Source: Rhodospirillales bacterium
GTDB lineage: Bacteria > Pseudomonadota > Alphaproteobacteria > Rhodospirillales > Thalassospiraceae
Length of the DNA: 64,000 nt
NCBI GenBank assembly: GCA_019634165.1
Contig: JAHQVT010000002.1
Coordinates: 231,230 to 295,229, forward strand
Direction: 5' to 3'
The notes under the pieces are model-generated. The model was not told where the DNA came from, did not search any database, and saw only the letters and a list, made by a program, of their open reading frames with translations. Of this stretch, positions 41,994 through 50,764 are shown in pieces. How positions within the stretch are numbered: position 1 is the stretch's first letter; each line of letters starts with the position of its first letter. The translations under genes were made by a program, and so were the position numbers.

Positions 41994-42715
41994 GGGACAA
42001 TCTCCTCATCCAAACGACGGATAATCTTTGCAGGCACACCCGCAGCCAAAACCATCGGTGGCAAAGACTTGGTCACAACGGAGCCAGCGGCAACAATCGT
42101 GCCCTGCCCAATGGTAACTCCGCCATTAACGACACACCCGGTACCAAGCCAGACGTCGCTTTCAAGAATGATGTCTTTGACCTGATCTTCGGTATCTGGA
42201 AGTCCGGCAGCACGATCGACCGGGTCAACCGGATGACCCGGGTAACCCGCAAGAAACGCCCGCCCGGCAATGCGCACATTGTCACCAAGACGCACAGTCC
42301 GACCAACGGCAATCGTTGTCTGCCAACCAATTCCGACATTCTTGCCACAGATAAGCTGGGGCCGACTTTGCCCTGACCAGCGCCCGGTGAAAGTCGTTTG
42401 GGTGGAAATGCGACAGCCCGGGCCAATTTCAATATCCAATGGTCCGGACATGAATGGTAATCCACCGCCATAAAGGTTCAGGCCTTTTGCTGCTCCAGAC
42501 AAACGGGACTTGAACAAAGGCGTCCAGAAAAACACCCGCATTAACCAGGCGGCAAAATTGTGCGCCGCCTGATATCCAACATAAAGCATTCGATGAAGCG
42601 GACGAATGACCGGCATCTCGAACCCGCTGACAAGACGATACAAACCATGGATCAATCTTGCCAACGGATGCTGGCTTTGCTTTACCCAGCGTTTGAGTTT
42701 TTGGACCTTGCTCAT
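41978..42715 (-). CDS. Hexapeptide-repeat acyltransferase (SypM-like)
   Basis: 245 residues. The C-terminal half is a left-handed beta-helix of hexapeptide repeats ending NGGVTIGQGTIVAAGSVVTKSLPP, typical of WcaF/LacA-type acetyltransferases; a ~90-residue helical region with a hydrophobic stretch precedes it. Probably O- or N-acetylates a sugar of the repeat unit. ATGA overlap with glmS. Confidence 0.87.
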   Translation of the reverse strand: MSKVQKLKRWVKQSQHPLARLIHGLYRLVSGFEMPVIRPLHRMLYVGYQAAHNFAAWLMRVFFWTPLFKSRLSGAAKGLNLYGGGLPFMSGPLDIEIGPGCRISTQTTFTGRWSGQSRPQLICGKNVGIGWQTTIAVGRTVRLGDNVRIAGRAFLAGYPGHPVDPVDRAAGLPDTEDQVKDIILESDVWLGTGCVVNGGVTIGQGTIVAAGSVVTKSLPPMVLAAGVPAKIIRRLDEEIVPCAAQ

Positions 42716-44511
42716 TCGACGGTGACCGATTTTGCAAGATTGCGCGGCTGATCAACATCCGTTCCACGAAGAACGGCGGTGTAATAAGCCAAAAGCTGTG
42801 TCGGGACGACATAAAGCAATGGTGCTATAACCGGATCGCAATCAGGCATAACAAAACTGCCATTCAGATCGCTGCCGTATTTTTCAATCACGCCCTTGGT
42901 CGAGATTAAAAACATCTGACCACGACGCGCATTGACTTCCTGCAAGTTCGAAATCGTCTTGTCGAGCAGATCATTCTCAGGGGCAAGCACCACAACCGGC
43001 ATCTTGTCATCAACCAAGGCAATCGGGCCGTGCTTCAGCTCACCCGCGCCATAGCCTTCGGCATGGATATAGGTAATTTCCTTAAGTTTAAGCGCCCCTT
43101 CAAGTGCAATCGGGAAGGCCGTACCACGCCCCATAAACAGCGCATTTCGGCTGTCGATAAAGTTATGGGCAAGGCTTTCGACCTCGTTAGCACGATCAAG
43201 AACCGTTTCAATCAGCGTTGGGGCCGTTGCAAGATGCACTCGCATCTCGTCAATACGGTGCTGGGGCAGACTGTTGCGCACATCGGCAGTATCAATTGCC
43301 AAACGCAACAGCATCGTCATCTGCGTCATGAACGCTTTTGTTGATGCCACACCAATTTCCGGCCCGGCAATGGTTTGCAAAACACAATCTGCTTCGCGTG
43401 CAATGGTGCTGTCCGGAACGTTTACCAAGGCAATGGTGTATTGCTTATGTTCGCGGGCATAACGCAACGCAGCCAAAGTATCGGCAGTTTCACCTGATTG
43501 GGAAATGAACAAGGCCGCACCTTGATCTGGCATGACCGCATCGCGGTAACGGAATTCCGATGCAATATCAATGTCGACAGGAAGACGTGCGATCTGTTCA
43601 AACCAGTATTTCGCAACCTGTGCTGCATAGGCCGAGGTGCCGCATGCAATGATCGTCAAGCGTGACAGTTTTGCCAACTGGCGCGCCAAGTCGGCACTGC
43701 TTGAAAATGAAAGGGTTTGGCGAATGGCGGCCGGTTGTTCATGGATTTCTTTCAGCATGAAATGCTTGAAGCCCTGCTTGCTAACCGCCGATGCAGTGCG
43801 CGCTGGCGTCCGACCCGGACGTTTGACCGAGCGGCCATTCGCATCAAAAAGCTGCATGCTGTGCTGCTCGATAACGCCCCAATCACCATCTTCAAGGTAA
43901 AAGACTTCTTTGGCACTGCGATCAAGCGCCAGACCATCAGAAGCCATCATCATGGCATCGTCATTTTTGCCCAGAACCAATGGGCTTCCCCGACGCGCAA
44001 CCATCATGCGATCTGCGAAACCCCGGAAAACAACACCAAGCGCATAGGTACCCTGAAGACGTTTAAGGGTGCGGTCCATCGCCTGATCCGGGCTAAATCC
44101 CTGCGCCAAAAAACTGCGGATCAGATGCGGGATTACTTCAGAATCCGTCTGACTGGCAAAAACATGGCCTTCGGCAGTCAATTCCGCACGCAGGTCACGG
44201 TAATTTTCGATAATGCCGTTGTGAACAACAGCCACATCTTCATTTACATGGGGGTGGGCATTTTCAGTACTTGGATGTCCATGGGTCGCCCAACGTGTAT
44301 GGGCAATGCCCGCGGGGCCATCGGTTGGGCTTCCGCCAACCAGCTTTTCAAGTTCCGATAGTTTTCCCGAGATTTTCCGAACGTCTAAACGATCCGCAGA
44401 TGACGTCACCAACCCAGATGAATCATATCCCCGGTACTCCAGTTTACGCAGCCCGTCGATCAAGTTTGATACGACCTGGGTGCCATTAACCATTCCTACG
44501 ATACCGCACAT
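42712..44511 (-). CDS. glmS: Glutamine-fructose-6-phosphate aminotransferase (isomerizing)
   Basis: 599-residue cytoplasmic enzyme making glucosamine-6-phosphate from fructose-6-phosphate and glutamine. Catalytic Cys2 in MCGIVGMV; glutaminase motifs HTRWATHGHPSTENAHPH; isomerase SIS domains with GTSAYAAQVAKYW, SQSGETADT and the C-terminal PRNLAKSVTVE. An AAAGGAGG ribosome-binding site lies 9 bases before ATG. It is head of an operon with an acyltransferase and a glycosyltransferase under sigma-54 control, so this is likely a dedicated copy. No glmS ribozyme is expected or seen. Confidence 0.95.
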   Translation of the reverse strand: MCGIVGMVNGTQVVSNLIDGLRKLEYRGYDSSGLVTSSADRLDVRKISGKLSELEKLVGGSPTDGPAGIAHTRWATHGHPSTENAHPHVNEDVAVVHNGIIENYRDLRAELTAEGHVFASQTDSEVIPHLIRSFLAQGFSPDQAMDRTLKRLQGTYALGVVFRGFADRMMVARRGSPLVLGKNDDAMMMASDGLALDRSAKEVFYLEDGDWGVIEQHSMQLFDANGRSVKRPGRTPARTASAVSKQGFKHFMLKEIHEQPAAIRQTLSFSSSADLARQLAKLSRLTIIACGTSAYAAQVAKYWFEQIARLPVDIDIASEFRYRDAVMPDQGAALFISQSGETADTLAALRYAREHKQYTIALVNVPDSTIAREADCVLQTIAGPEIGVASTKAFMTQMTMLLRLAIDTADVRNSLPQHRIDEMRVHLATAPTLIETVLDRANEVESLAHNFIDSRNALFMGRGTAFPIALEGALKLKEITYIHAEGYGAGELKHGPIALVDDKMPVVVLAPENDLLDKTISNLQEVNARRGQMFLISTKGVIEKYGSDLNGSFVMPDCDPVIAPLLYVVPTQLLAYYTAVLRGTDVDQPRNLAKSVTVE

Positions 44512-44548
44512 AAGTAGCCTCCTTTAAAATGACCTTGAACCCGTCATC

Positions 44549-44563
44549 GCAAAGAGCACGCCA
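44549..44563 (-). promoter_or_regulatory. Sigma-54 promoter of the glmS operon
   Basis: Minus strand TGGCGTGCTCTTTGC, exact spacing. Predicted start about 44537, 26 nt before the glmS ATG. Confidence 0.82.
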
Positions 44564-44602
44564 AAATTAAGTATTTGATATATATGGATTGTTTTAATGA
44601 CG

Positions 44603-44615
44603 TCTCATTATGAGA
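44603..44615. promoter_or_regulatory. TCTCA-N3-TGAGA activator site (perfect copy)
   Basis: TCTCA-TTA-TGAGA, centred 47 bp from the glmS -24 GG. It overlaps the last codons and stop of the ligase gene at 44608, so the site is embedded in coding sequence. Confidence 0.77.
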
Positions 44616-45984
44616 GTCGTTTTTGTCTCGCATAGTTTGCGACTGCTGCTGTCAGCGCGAGCAAGATATAAATCGGCCAGGTGAACCCCATGGTCAGGAA
44701 GGTTCCCGACACACAAAAACCGGCAAGCCCCGATAAAACAGCCTGCGCCATAACATAGGCTGCGATGTCATCTTTGCTTGGGCGGGTCAGTCGATCTGGC
44801 TTAAGTGCCTTACAACACCAAAGCGCACTGCGAACCGTCACGATCACCATGGTGATGAAGGCAACAAAACCAAGAATGCCCGTTTCCCCCATCACCCCGA
44901 ACCAAGTACTGTGAACTGCATGGTTCTTGCCGTCCCAATGCGGGCTGTGTTCCCAATAGTTTTCAATAAAGTTATCCAGCCCAACACCCGTAAGCGGATT
45001 ATGAACTGCCATCGACATTGCCGCCTGCCATGCATAGACACGGCCCATCGCAGATTCATCAATGCCCTCTTCATGGGCACCGCCACTTGCACGGCTTGAA
45101 ATCCCTGCCGCAGCGACGAGAACGATCAAGGCAACACCGCCAACCGCAAATAACAGAACCTTGTTGCGGACCAGCCGATATCCAAAGACCCCGGAAACTG
45201 CCATGATCCCTAAAAGCCCCCCGCGGCTTTGGGTGGCAATAACCGCTGCGACGATCAGACAAAAAGCAGCCAGACCATAGAGTTTGGCCATCCAGCCTGA
45301 TCCGCGCGTCAACAATAGTGCCAAAGCGAAACTCGCAGGAAACAGCAACACCAGCGAAAGATCGTTTGGATCGCCAAGCATCGATCCGATCGAACGCCCG
45401 ATGGTCACGCGCGTTCCTTCAACCAATTCAAGACCGTTGGCCTTATTGAAAAGTGCGACTGCCGCAACAACCATACCAGCAGCAACAACCACCGATGCCG
45501 TCAAACGAAAATCACGTGGTTCTGTTGCCAACCATGTAATCGCAAAGGTCATGATCGCGATTTTTACATAGCTTCCCGTCCAGGTCCCAATCGCAGCCCC
45601 ACGGTTTGTTGCCATCAGCAACCCCACCGTCACAAGCGCAAAAAACACCAAAAAGGTTGCATGCTCACGCGGGATTTTAAGCACCAAACGCCCGGACATG
45701 ATCGACCAACCAAGTGCCATAATACTGGTCATCGCCAGCAGCTGGGGAATACGCAATGGATAGAGCTGGGGGAAAACTTCGTGAATGCGAAAGAACGAAA
45801 AAATCACGAAACCAAGAATAAGCCAAAACGGTCGTTTGACCAGGATCAGCACGCCAAACGGTGCGAGTGAAAGTACAACCGCAATAAGCGGGTGTTTAAC
45901 AATGTGGGTTGCAAAAAAGGCCACAGCGCAAAATGCGCATGCGCACAAAATCTGCAAACTGCGACCCGAAACCCACATGCTCAT
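44608..45984 (-). CDS. O-antigen ligase/polymerase-like membrane protein (Wzy_C, SypL-like)
   Basis: 458 residues with about ten hydrophobic segments. Family landmarks are QSRGGLLGIM and the long periplasmic loop HNPLTGVGLDNFIENYWEHS ... AVHSTWFGVMGETGILGF, with the conserved His before the ETG motif. It would polymerise or ligate lipid-linked units at the periplasmic face. Chosen start ATG 45984 overlaps the flippase stop by 4 bp; an upstream ATG/TTG at 46008 is less likely. Confidence 0.9.
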   Translation of the reverse strand: MSMWVSGRSLQILCACAFCAVAFFATHIVKHPLIAVVLSLAPFGVLILVKRPFWLILGFVIFSFFRIHEVFPQLYPLRIPQLLAMTSIMALGWSIMSGRLVLKIPREHATFLVFFALVTVGLLMATNRGAAIGTWTGSYVKIAIMTFAITWLATEPRDFRLTASVVVAAGMVVAAVALFNKANGLELVEGTRVTIGRSIGSMLGDPNDLSLVLLFPASFALALLLTRGSGWMAKLYGLAAFCLIVAAVIATQSRGGLLGIMAVSGVFGYRLVRNKVLLFAVGGVALIVLVAAAGISSRASGGAHEEGIDESAMGRVYAWQAAMSMAVHNPLTGVGLDNFIENYWEHSPHWDGKNHAVHSTWFGVMGETGILGFVAFITMVIVTVRSALWCCKALKPDRLTRPSKDDIAAYVMAQAVLSGLAGFCVSGTFLTMGFTWPIYILLALTAAVANYARQKRLS

Positions 45985-47414
45985 GACATTGCCCTTTTCG
46001 ATGACCACTTCCGTGGCAAAGGCAACAATTTCAATTCAACACCCAGCAAGATGAAGAAGCCCAAACCAAGCGCACCAACGACAAGCACCAGCTCAAACGC
46101 GATGAAATGCATCATGCCAAGCCAAGAGGTCGTCGCAGCGAATAAAATCGACATTGAAACAAGACGATATGGAAGCAAGCGGCTCAACTGCGCCATCCAA
46201 ACCGTCATAACCAGTCGAAGACCCAAAGCAAAAGATGTCGCATAAATTGCACCGAACGCACCAAAACTTGGGATCAAGGCAAAGTAACCAGCCCCGGCCA
46301 CCAATGCCGCAACGCCATCAATCGTGGCGGTCATATGCGTCGAGCGTCCGGTATAAAGCCCAAGCGACAGCGTCTGGGTGATCGAATGAACGGACGCAAG
46401 CAATGCCAGCCAAGGAACGAATTCAATCGCCCCGTGATAGCTTTCCGGCGTCAGCCAGAAAATCAAAACAGGCCCAACCGCAGCGACGAATATCGAAGCC
46501 CCCAACGCAATGGTCACACCGATCTGCGCCATCGCCGCACAGCGTTCTTCGCCTTCTGCAGCGTTTAATGTGCTGAACCGTTTAGGCAACCACCAAAGAT
46601 CAAAGGGCTGCACCACAAACGCCGTGATCAGCGCGAACTTCGCCGCAAGGGCATATTGCGCCATTGCAGCCGGGCCGATGACATCGGCCAATATCCAACG
46701 ATCAAAACTGCCTAAAACAAAACCGGCCAACCCGGCAAAGATCAGCGGGGAGCCAAAAACAAAGTAACGTTTGCAAAGGGCGGGTTCAAAGCGAATGCCA
46801 CTATCTCGAAGCTGCTGCCAGCCAAGCCAAGCAAACGTCAATACCGATGCGACAAGTCCGGCCGTCAAAACAGCCGTCACCCCAAAGCCAAGGAAAAGCA
46901 CAATTGCCGTTCCACCAGCTTGAAGCACAACCCGACCGACCGTTCCGATAAAATACATCCATGCCCGGCCACGCATGCGCAACCAAGACAACGGAACAAG
47001 CAAACAAACAGATAAAGATAATGCCCCAAGCAGAATGCGGGCTTGGATCTCTGTCACGCCACCTGGCAAAATGCCTGCGATTAGCGGTGCAAGTAATTGA
47101 AGCCCAACCGTGGTGATCGCAGTAATGATCATCGCCATGCCAAACACGTTGGCGGCAACAATTCTGCGGTCCTCCTCATGCTTTGCATCACCAACAAAAC
47201 GAAAAAGCGTGTCAGCCAACCCCATTGCAATCAGGATCGACAACAGGTCTGCCAATGTCTGCAATACATCAAGCTGACCAAAGGCCGCCGGTGCAAGAAA
47301 GGCCGTTGTCACCGGGACCATCAACAAAGAAATCCCCTTGCTCAACGCCAAGGCCAGTCCATAGACAAGGCTTTGACGCAAAGCAGGGGGTAAGTTTTGC
47401 AGGCGAGTTAACAT
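45981..47414 (-). CDS. Polysaccharide flippase (Wzx/MATE superfamily, SypK-like)
   Basis: 477-residue polytopic membrane protein with 12-14 hydrophobic segments, typical of the oligosaccharidyl-lipid flippase family (N-terminus RQSLVYGLALALSKGISLLMVPVTTAFLAP). It would translocate the undecaprenyl-linked repeat unit. It overlaps the DUF4114 gene by 7 bp and the ligase gene by 4 bp, so sorting substrate, flippase and ligase are one operon. Confidence 0.9.
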   Translation of the reverse strand: MLTRLQNLPPALRQSLVYGLALALSKGISLLMVPVTTAFLAPAAFGQLDVLQTLADLLSILIAMGLADTLFRFVGDAKHEEDRRIVAANVFGMAMIITAITTVGLQLLAPLIAGILPGGVTEIQARILLGALSLSVCLLVPLSWLRMRGRAWMYFIGTVGRVVLQAGGTAIVLFLGFGVTAVLTAGLVASVLTFAWLGWQQLRDSGIRFEPALCKRYFVFGSPLIFAGLAGFVLGSFDRWILADVIGPAAMAQYALAAKFALITAFVVQPFDLWWLPKRFSTLNAAEGEERCAAMAQIGVTIALGASIFVAAVGPVLIFWLTPESYHGAIEFVPWLALLASVHSITQTLSLGLYTGRSTHMTATIDGVAALVAGAGYFALIPSFGAFGAIYATSFALGLRLVMTVWMAQLSRLLPYRLVSMSILFAATTSWLGMMHFIAFELVLVVGALGLGFFILLGVELKLLPLPRKWSSKRAMS

Positions 47415-48376
47415 GCCACCAGCTCCGAACCGCCCTCTGGACGATTACGGCGCGACATAACAAAGAAACCAACCATGCCAAGGACGGCAGGAATACCAGC
47501 ACCAAGGGCCGGTGAAGGTGCGGCCTGATAGACTTCCGTGTTGCTTAATGCGCCGATAGGATCAGAACGAATGCGGAAAACCGCATCGTTGAAATCATTG
47601 TCGCCGTAAGGACGTTTAAGGTCCTCAAACGCCATGATCAATTCATCCTGCCCATTATCGGCAAACATCATCGCGACATGACGGCTGTTTTCTCCAGCAT
47701 TATCAATGGTCGCATCAGCCGTGTTTTCCGGGTTCAGGAAGTCAAGCGAGTAGAAGGTCAGCGGGTCATCATTGGTATCGATCCCTTTGACCTCGCTACC
47801 CGTCCACGCATTTTGCATCAAAAAGAAACCAACATTCGTGCCAGTTTCAAAAACGCGACCGTCGCTCATCTCAAACATCGTTGAGTCACTTGTGCTGGCC
47901 GTCGCGCTACCATTCCCCAGAACCACGGTATCACCGGCAAGCAAACTACCGCCGCTGCCACTTGCTGACACATTGTCAAAGACCATGTCCCAACTAACTC
48001 CATTAACCGCCGATATCTCATTAACAGACACATTGCCCGACTGATCGGTATCGATGTCGCCAAAGGTCAGGTTGGAAAACGTATCGTTCTGGAAGGTAAA
48101 GTAACCAAGCGAGTTACGATAACCCGCTCCTTCGCTCAAAAACGTTACACCGAGCTGCGCTGGTGCTGCCGGGCTAATGTTTGGGGAATAACTGTAATCC
48201 AGGAATGACGCATCTGCGTTTGATCGTTCCGGAAGTTCGCTATCGATCGTCGATAGAAGCCCCTCAGTCAAATCAATGTTGATTGCGATATCAGGTGCAT
48301 CAGCAGCGAATGCATTGCTGCCAATCAGCAATGACACCGATCCTACTAGCCACCCGATAGATTTATGAGATTTCAT
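47408..48376 (-). CDS. Secreted DUF4114 protein with a PEP-CTERM-like sorting tail
   Basis: 322 residues. ATG 48376 gives signal peptide MKSHKSIGWLVGSVSLLIGSNAFA. A DUF4114 motif, FEDLKRPYGDNDFNDAVFRI, lies near 255-274. The C-terminus is a tripartite sorting signal: PSP motif in AAPSPALGAGIP, a hydrophobic segment (AVLGMVGFFVM) and a basic cluster (SRRNR). It is unusual in having PSP instead of PEP and a further PEGGSELVAC tail ending in Cys. An exosortase gene lies in the next operon, so this is the likely substrate. First gene of its operon. Confidence 0.85.
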   Translation of the reverse strand: MKSHKSIGWLVGSVSLLIGSNAFAADAPDIAINIDLTEGLLSTIDSELPERSNADASFLDYSYSPNISPAAPAQLGVTFLSEGAGYRNSLGYFTFQNDTFSNLTFGDIDTDQSGNVSVNEISAVNGVSWDMVFDNVSASGSGGSLLAGDTVVLGNGSATASTSDSTMFEMSDGRVFETGTNVGFFLMQNAWTGSEVKGIDTNDDPLTFYSLDFLNPENTADATIDNAGENSRHVAMMFADNGQDELIMAFEDLKRPYGDNDFNDAVFRIRSDPIGALSNTEVYQAAPSPALGAGIPAVLGMVGFFVMSRRNRPEGGSELVAC

Positions 48377-48412
48377 TATCGTCTCCCGGCTCAATTAACA
48401 TCACCAGAAGCA

Positions 48413-48427
48413 GCAAGGGCCATGCCA
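48413..48427 (-). promoter_or_regulatory. Sigma-54 promoter of the DUF4114-flippase-ligase operon
   Basis: Minus strand TGGCATGGCCCTTGC, one base from consensus in each half, exact spacing. Predicted start about 48401, 25 nt before the ATG. Confidence 0.84.
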
Positions 48428-48487
48428 AGCGTTTTACAGGGGGTTAGCCTGAATATTCGACAATTTGAGAGTCCAATTTGAGATCGC

Positions 48488-48500
48488 TCTCATTTTGCGA
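48488..48500. promoter_or_regulatory. TCTCA-N3-TGAGA site (one mismatch) with nearby half-sites
   Basis: TCTCA-TTT-TGCGA, centred 68 bp from the -24 GG, partly within the 3' end of the 48490-48927 gene. TGAGA half-sites at 48466-48470 and 48479-48483 lie between it and the promoter. Confidence 0.7.
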
Positions 48501-48927
48501 GTATTTCGTGTAATTGGCAGTCCCCTGCTTCGCGATAGGCAATCACAACCGGGACATTGCCGGTTACTTTTCCAAACAGATACGACCAATAAGGGAACTC
48601 TTCATACCGGGTTCCGTCGTAATAAAACCCGCTTTCACCCGGAAAGCTGTCAAGGATATTGGCTGCTTCCGCATTGCGATCCAACAGCACAACCGAAAGC
48701 GCCCCATCACAACGTGGATGGTAAAATGACATGGCGCGATAGACCCCTTGATGGGTCAGTGCACGTGCACCAGCCGCATACAATCCGCCGCCAAACATCA
48801 GGCTGGCCAATTCATCTTCATGTTGTTTCAGATCAACCTTGATGACCAATGCGGGGGTCACGACTTTGAGCAGCAACCCCAGTAAAGCCAGCAACACCAT
48901 TGCGGCGATGAGAACGCGCTTTTTCAT
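48490..48927 (-). CDS. Membrane-anchored protein encoded with the exosortase
   Basis: 145 residues: N-terminal signal-anchor MKKRVLIAAMVLLALLGLLLK, then a periplasmic domain with two cysteines (HPRCDG and GDCQL) that might form a disulfide. I do not recognise it; it is not a clear EpsI. Its first 95 bp overlap the 3' end of the exosortase gene in another frame, and no good ribosome-binding site is visible, so translation by coupling is likely. An internal ATG at 48900 is possible. Position suggests an accessory of sorting or polymer attachment. Confidence 0.7.
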   Translation of the reverse strand: MKKRVLIAAMVLLALLGLLLKVVTPALVIKVDLKQHEDELASLMFGGGLYAAGARALTHQGVYRAMSFYHPRCDGALSVVLLDRNAEAANILDSFPGESGFYYDGTRYEEFPYWSYLFGKVTGNVPVVIAYREAGDCQLHEILAK

Positions 48928-49684
48928 ATTTCAATTGAACCCATATTGGCAGTGCAATGGCAACAAACCCAAGCGACTGCATAATCCATACGCCTTCGGC
49001 GTCATGGAAAAACGTAAACCACGCAGGGCTTTGCGCAAGAAATGCCAAACGCAACACATTTACAAACAATGTCAGGATGGCCACCGTGCAGCCAGACCAC
49101 ATAAACCGATTTTGCCACCCGCCGGTCTGAATAAGACAGACGCCATACCACACAAGAAGCGCAACCGAGATATTGGTAAACGACCCGCAACCGGTCAAAA
49201 CGACCAAGGCATGATCACCTGCAAGACGAAGGATATTGCCGCTTTGAACAACTTCCGCCCCTTGCAGGACCAGAAGCGATTGAACAAGCCCGGTATCAAA
49301 CTGCAACAGGTCTTCGGCCAACCATTCCTTGACGATATGGCCAACCGGTTCACGAAACGCTGCCGCTGCCAAGACAACCAGTCCAATGCGTATGCCCGAT
49401 GCCCATGAACCTGCTGCAAAATGCGCAAGACAATACACACCCAAACTGACCCATGCCCACTGGCTACTTGGGACCAGCAATGACATCAAAAGCATGAAAA
49501 CAGCCCAGACGTCGAAGGCCTGATATGGCGCGTTGTTGCGCAATATGTGCAATTGCCATATCGCAAAAAACAGCACCCCTATGATCAGGTAATTTGGATG
49601 CCAATCACCGGACATAACCGGACGCAGCATCGCATTGGCCAGTGCGATGCTGATCCCCATCAGCAAGACCCAATTGCGGGTCAT
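48833..49684 (-). CDS. Exosortase (XrtA-superfamily transpeptidase-like membrane enzyme)
   Basis: 283-residue integral membrane protein with about eight hydrophobic segments. The family triad is visible: Cys166 in VLTGCGSFTNIS, Arg212 in FVNVLRLAFL and His227 in FFHDAEGVW. Exosortases cleave the PEP-CTERM-type tail of exported proteins, probably joining them to a surface polymer made by the adjacent genes. The last ~30 residues (from KYEKARSHRR) are hydrophilic and are encoded in the overlap with the next gene. Overlaps the glycosyltransferase upstream by 4 bp. The exosortase subtype cannot be assigned by eye. Confidence 0.88.
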   Translation of the reverse strand: MTRNWVLLMGISIALANAMLRPVMSGDWHPNYLIIGVLFFAIWQLHILRNNAPYQAFDVWAVFMLLMSLLVPSSQWAWVSLGVYCLAHFAAGSWASGIRIGLVVLAAAAFREPVGHIVKEWLAEDLLQFDTGLVQSLLVLQGAEVVQSGNILRLAGDHALVVLTGCGSFTNISVALLVWYGVCLIQTGGWQNRFMWSGCTVAILTLFVNVLRLAFLAQSPAWFTFFHDAEGVWIMQSLGFVAIALPIWVQLKYEKARSHRRNGVAGFTGVAAQSRDPRIGHQG

Positions 49685-50685
49685 ATTGCAGCTCCTGCCT
49701 GGCGATAAACCGCGATCAATTCAGGAATAAGGCGCTGGGGCGAAAACTGTTCAACAATCCAGTTTCGCGCACTGAGATGCATTTTGGATCGGCAATCGCA
49801 ATCCATCCCTGCCCATTCCCCAATCGCGGCGGAAAAGGCACCAACATCTTCTGGCCTGATCAACCAGCCATTTTCACCATGGCGTATCACCCGGTTAAGA
49901 TCACCCACATCAAAGGCAGCCACAGGAATTCCACGGCTTTGCGCCTCAAGCGCGACCATCGGAAGGCCTTCGTGACGTGATGGCATAATACACAGCCCTG
50001 CCCGCTCCCAATGCGGTTCCATATCCGCCGTTGCACCATGCAAAATCACGTTATAGGGCTTGCCCAATGCAATCTGTTTTTCCATTGGTCCCTCGCCGAA
50101 AATCTCAAATTTAAGGGCTGGGTGATCCCGTGCGAAATCAAGCAAACGATCCACACCCTTTTCATGGCAAAAACGCCCAACATAAAAGACCGACTTGTTT
50201 CCAACCGGAACGACGGTTTGTGGAATGCGGACAAAGTTCGGGATAACACGGGCACGTCGGCCCAAACGTTGGGCAATTGGTTTGCTGACCGCAATGATTT
50301 CGCCAAGCGGTGCCGTCAGGCGATCAATCAATCCATAAAGGCGCATACGCCCGCGACCCGGTTCACCGGCATGGAAGGTGGTTGCCACCGGCACGCCCCG
50401 CAAACGACCATAAATCCGCGACAAGATCGCTGCCTTATACCCATGGGCGTGAATCACCTGTGGCTGATGCTTGGCAATAGCATCACCAAGTGATCCTTCC
50501 AAATACATCACCGGTATGTCATCCGCCCTAAGCCGGGCATCAATTGGGTGAAGCTCGCCGTAATGACGCAGGAAAACCACTTGGACTGGATGCCCGCGTT
50601 CGCGCAGTCCATGTGCCAGTTCAAAGACGTGGGTTTCAATACCGCCAAGACCGCGGGAGTCTAATACAAGCCAAATCATTTTCAT
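49681..50685 (-). CDS. Glycosyltransferase, family 4
   Basis: 334-residue GT-B enzyme: DSRGLGGIETHVFELAHGL (acceptor side), FYVGRFCHEKGVDRLL and the E-x7-E motif PSRHEGLPMVALEAQSRGIP (donor side). ATG 50685 follows AGGGAG and lies downstream of the predicted sigma-54 start, which excludes the frame-open position 50721. First gene of the operon with the exosortase, tying glycan assembly and sorting together. Confidence 0.9.
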   Translation of the reverse strand: MKMIWLVLDSRGLGGIETHVFELAHGLRERGHPVQVVFLRHYGELHPIDARLRADDIPVMYLEGSLGDAIAKHQPQVIHAHGYKAAILSRIYGRLRGVPVATTFHAGEPGRGRMRLYGLIDRLTAPLGEIIAVSKPIAQRLGRRARVIPNFVRIPQTVVPVGNKSVFYVGRFCHEKGVDRLLDFARDHPALKFEIFGEGPMEKQIALGKPYNVILHGATADMEPHWERAGLCIMPSRHEGLPMVALEAQSRGIPVAAFDVGDLNRVIRHGENGWLIRPEDVGAFSAAIGEWAGMDCDCRSKMHLSARNWIVEQFSPQRLIPELIAVYRQAGAAI

Positions 50686-50717
50686 GGCTCCCTGATGTGA
50701 AACATGCAGGGTCATAA

Positions 50718-50732
50718 GCAATCAGCGGGCCA
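50718..50732 (-). promoter_or_regulatory. Sigma-54 promoter of the glycosyltransferase-exosortase operon
   Basis: Minus strand TGGCCCGCTGATTGC, exact GG-N10-GC. Predicted start about 50706. Confidence 0.8.
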
Positions 50733-50764
50733 AATATCAGACTGCGAGAGTCTCGCGTAGTGAC

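Noticed and set aside
42712..44600. Possible glmS ribozyme or riboswitch ahead of glmS
   Set aside because: The leader is only about 26 nt from the predicted sigma-54 start and shows no ribozyme fold; the ribozyme is a feature of Gram-positive glmS.
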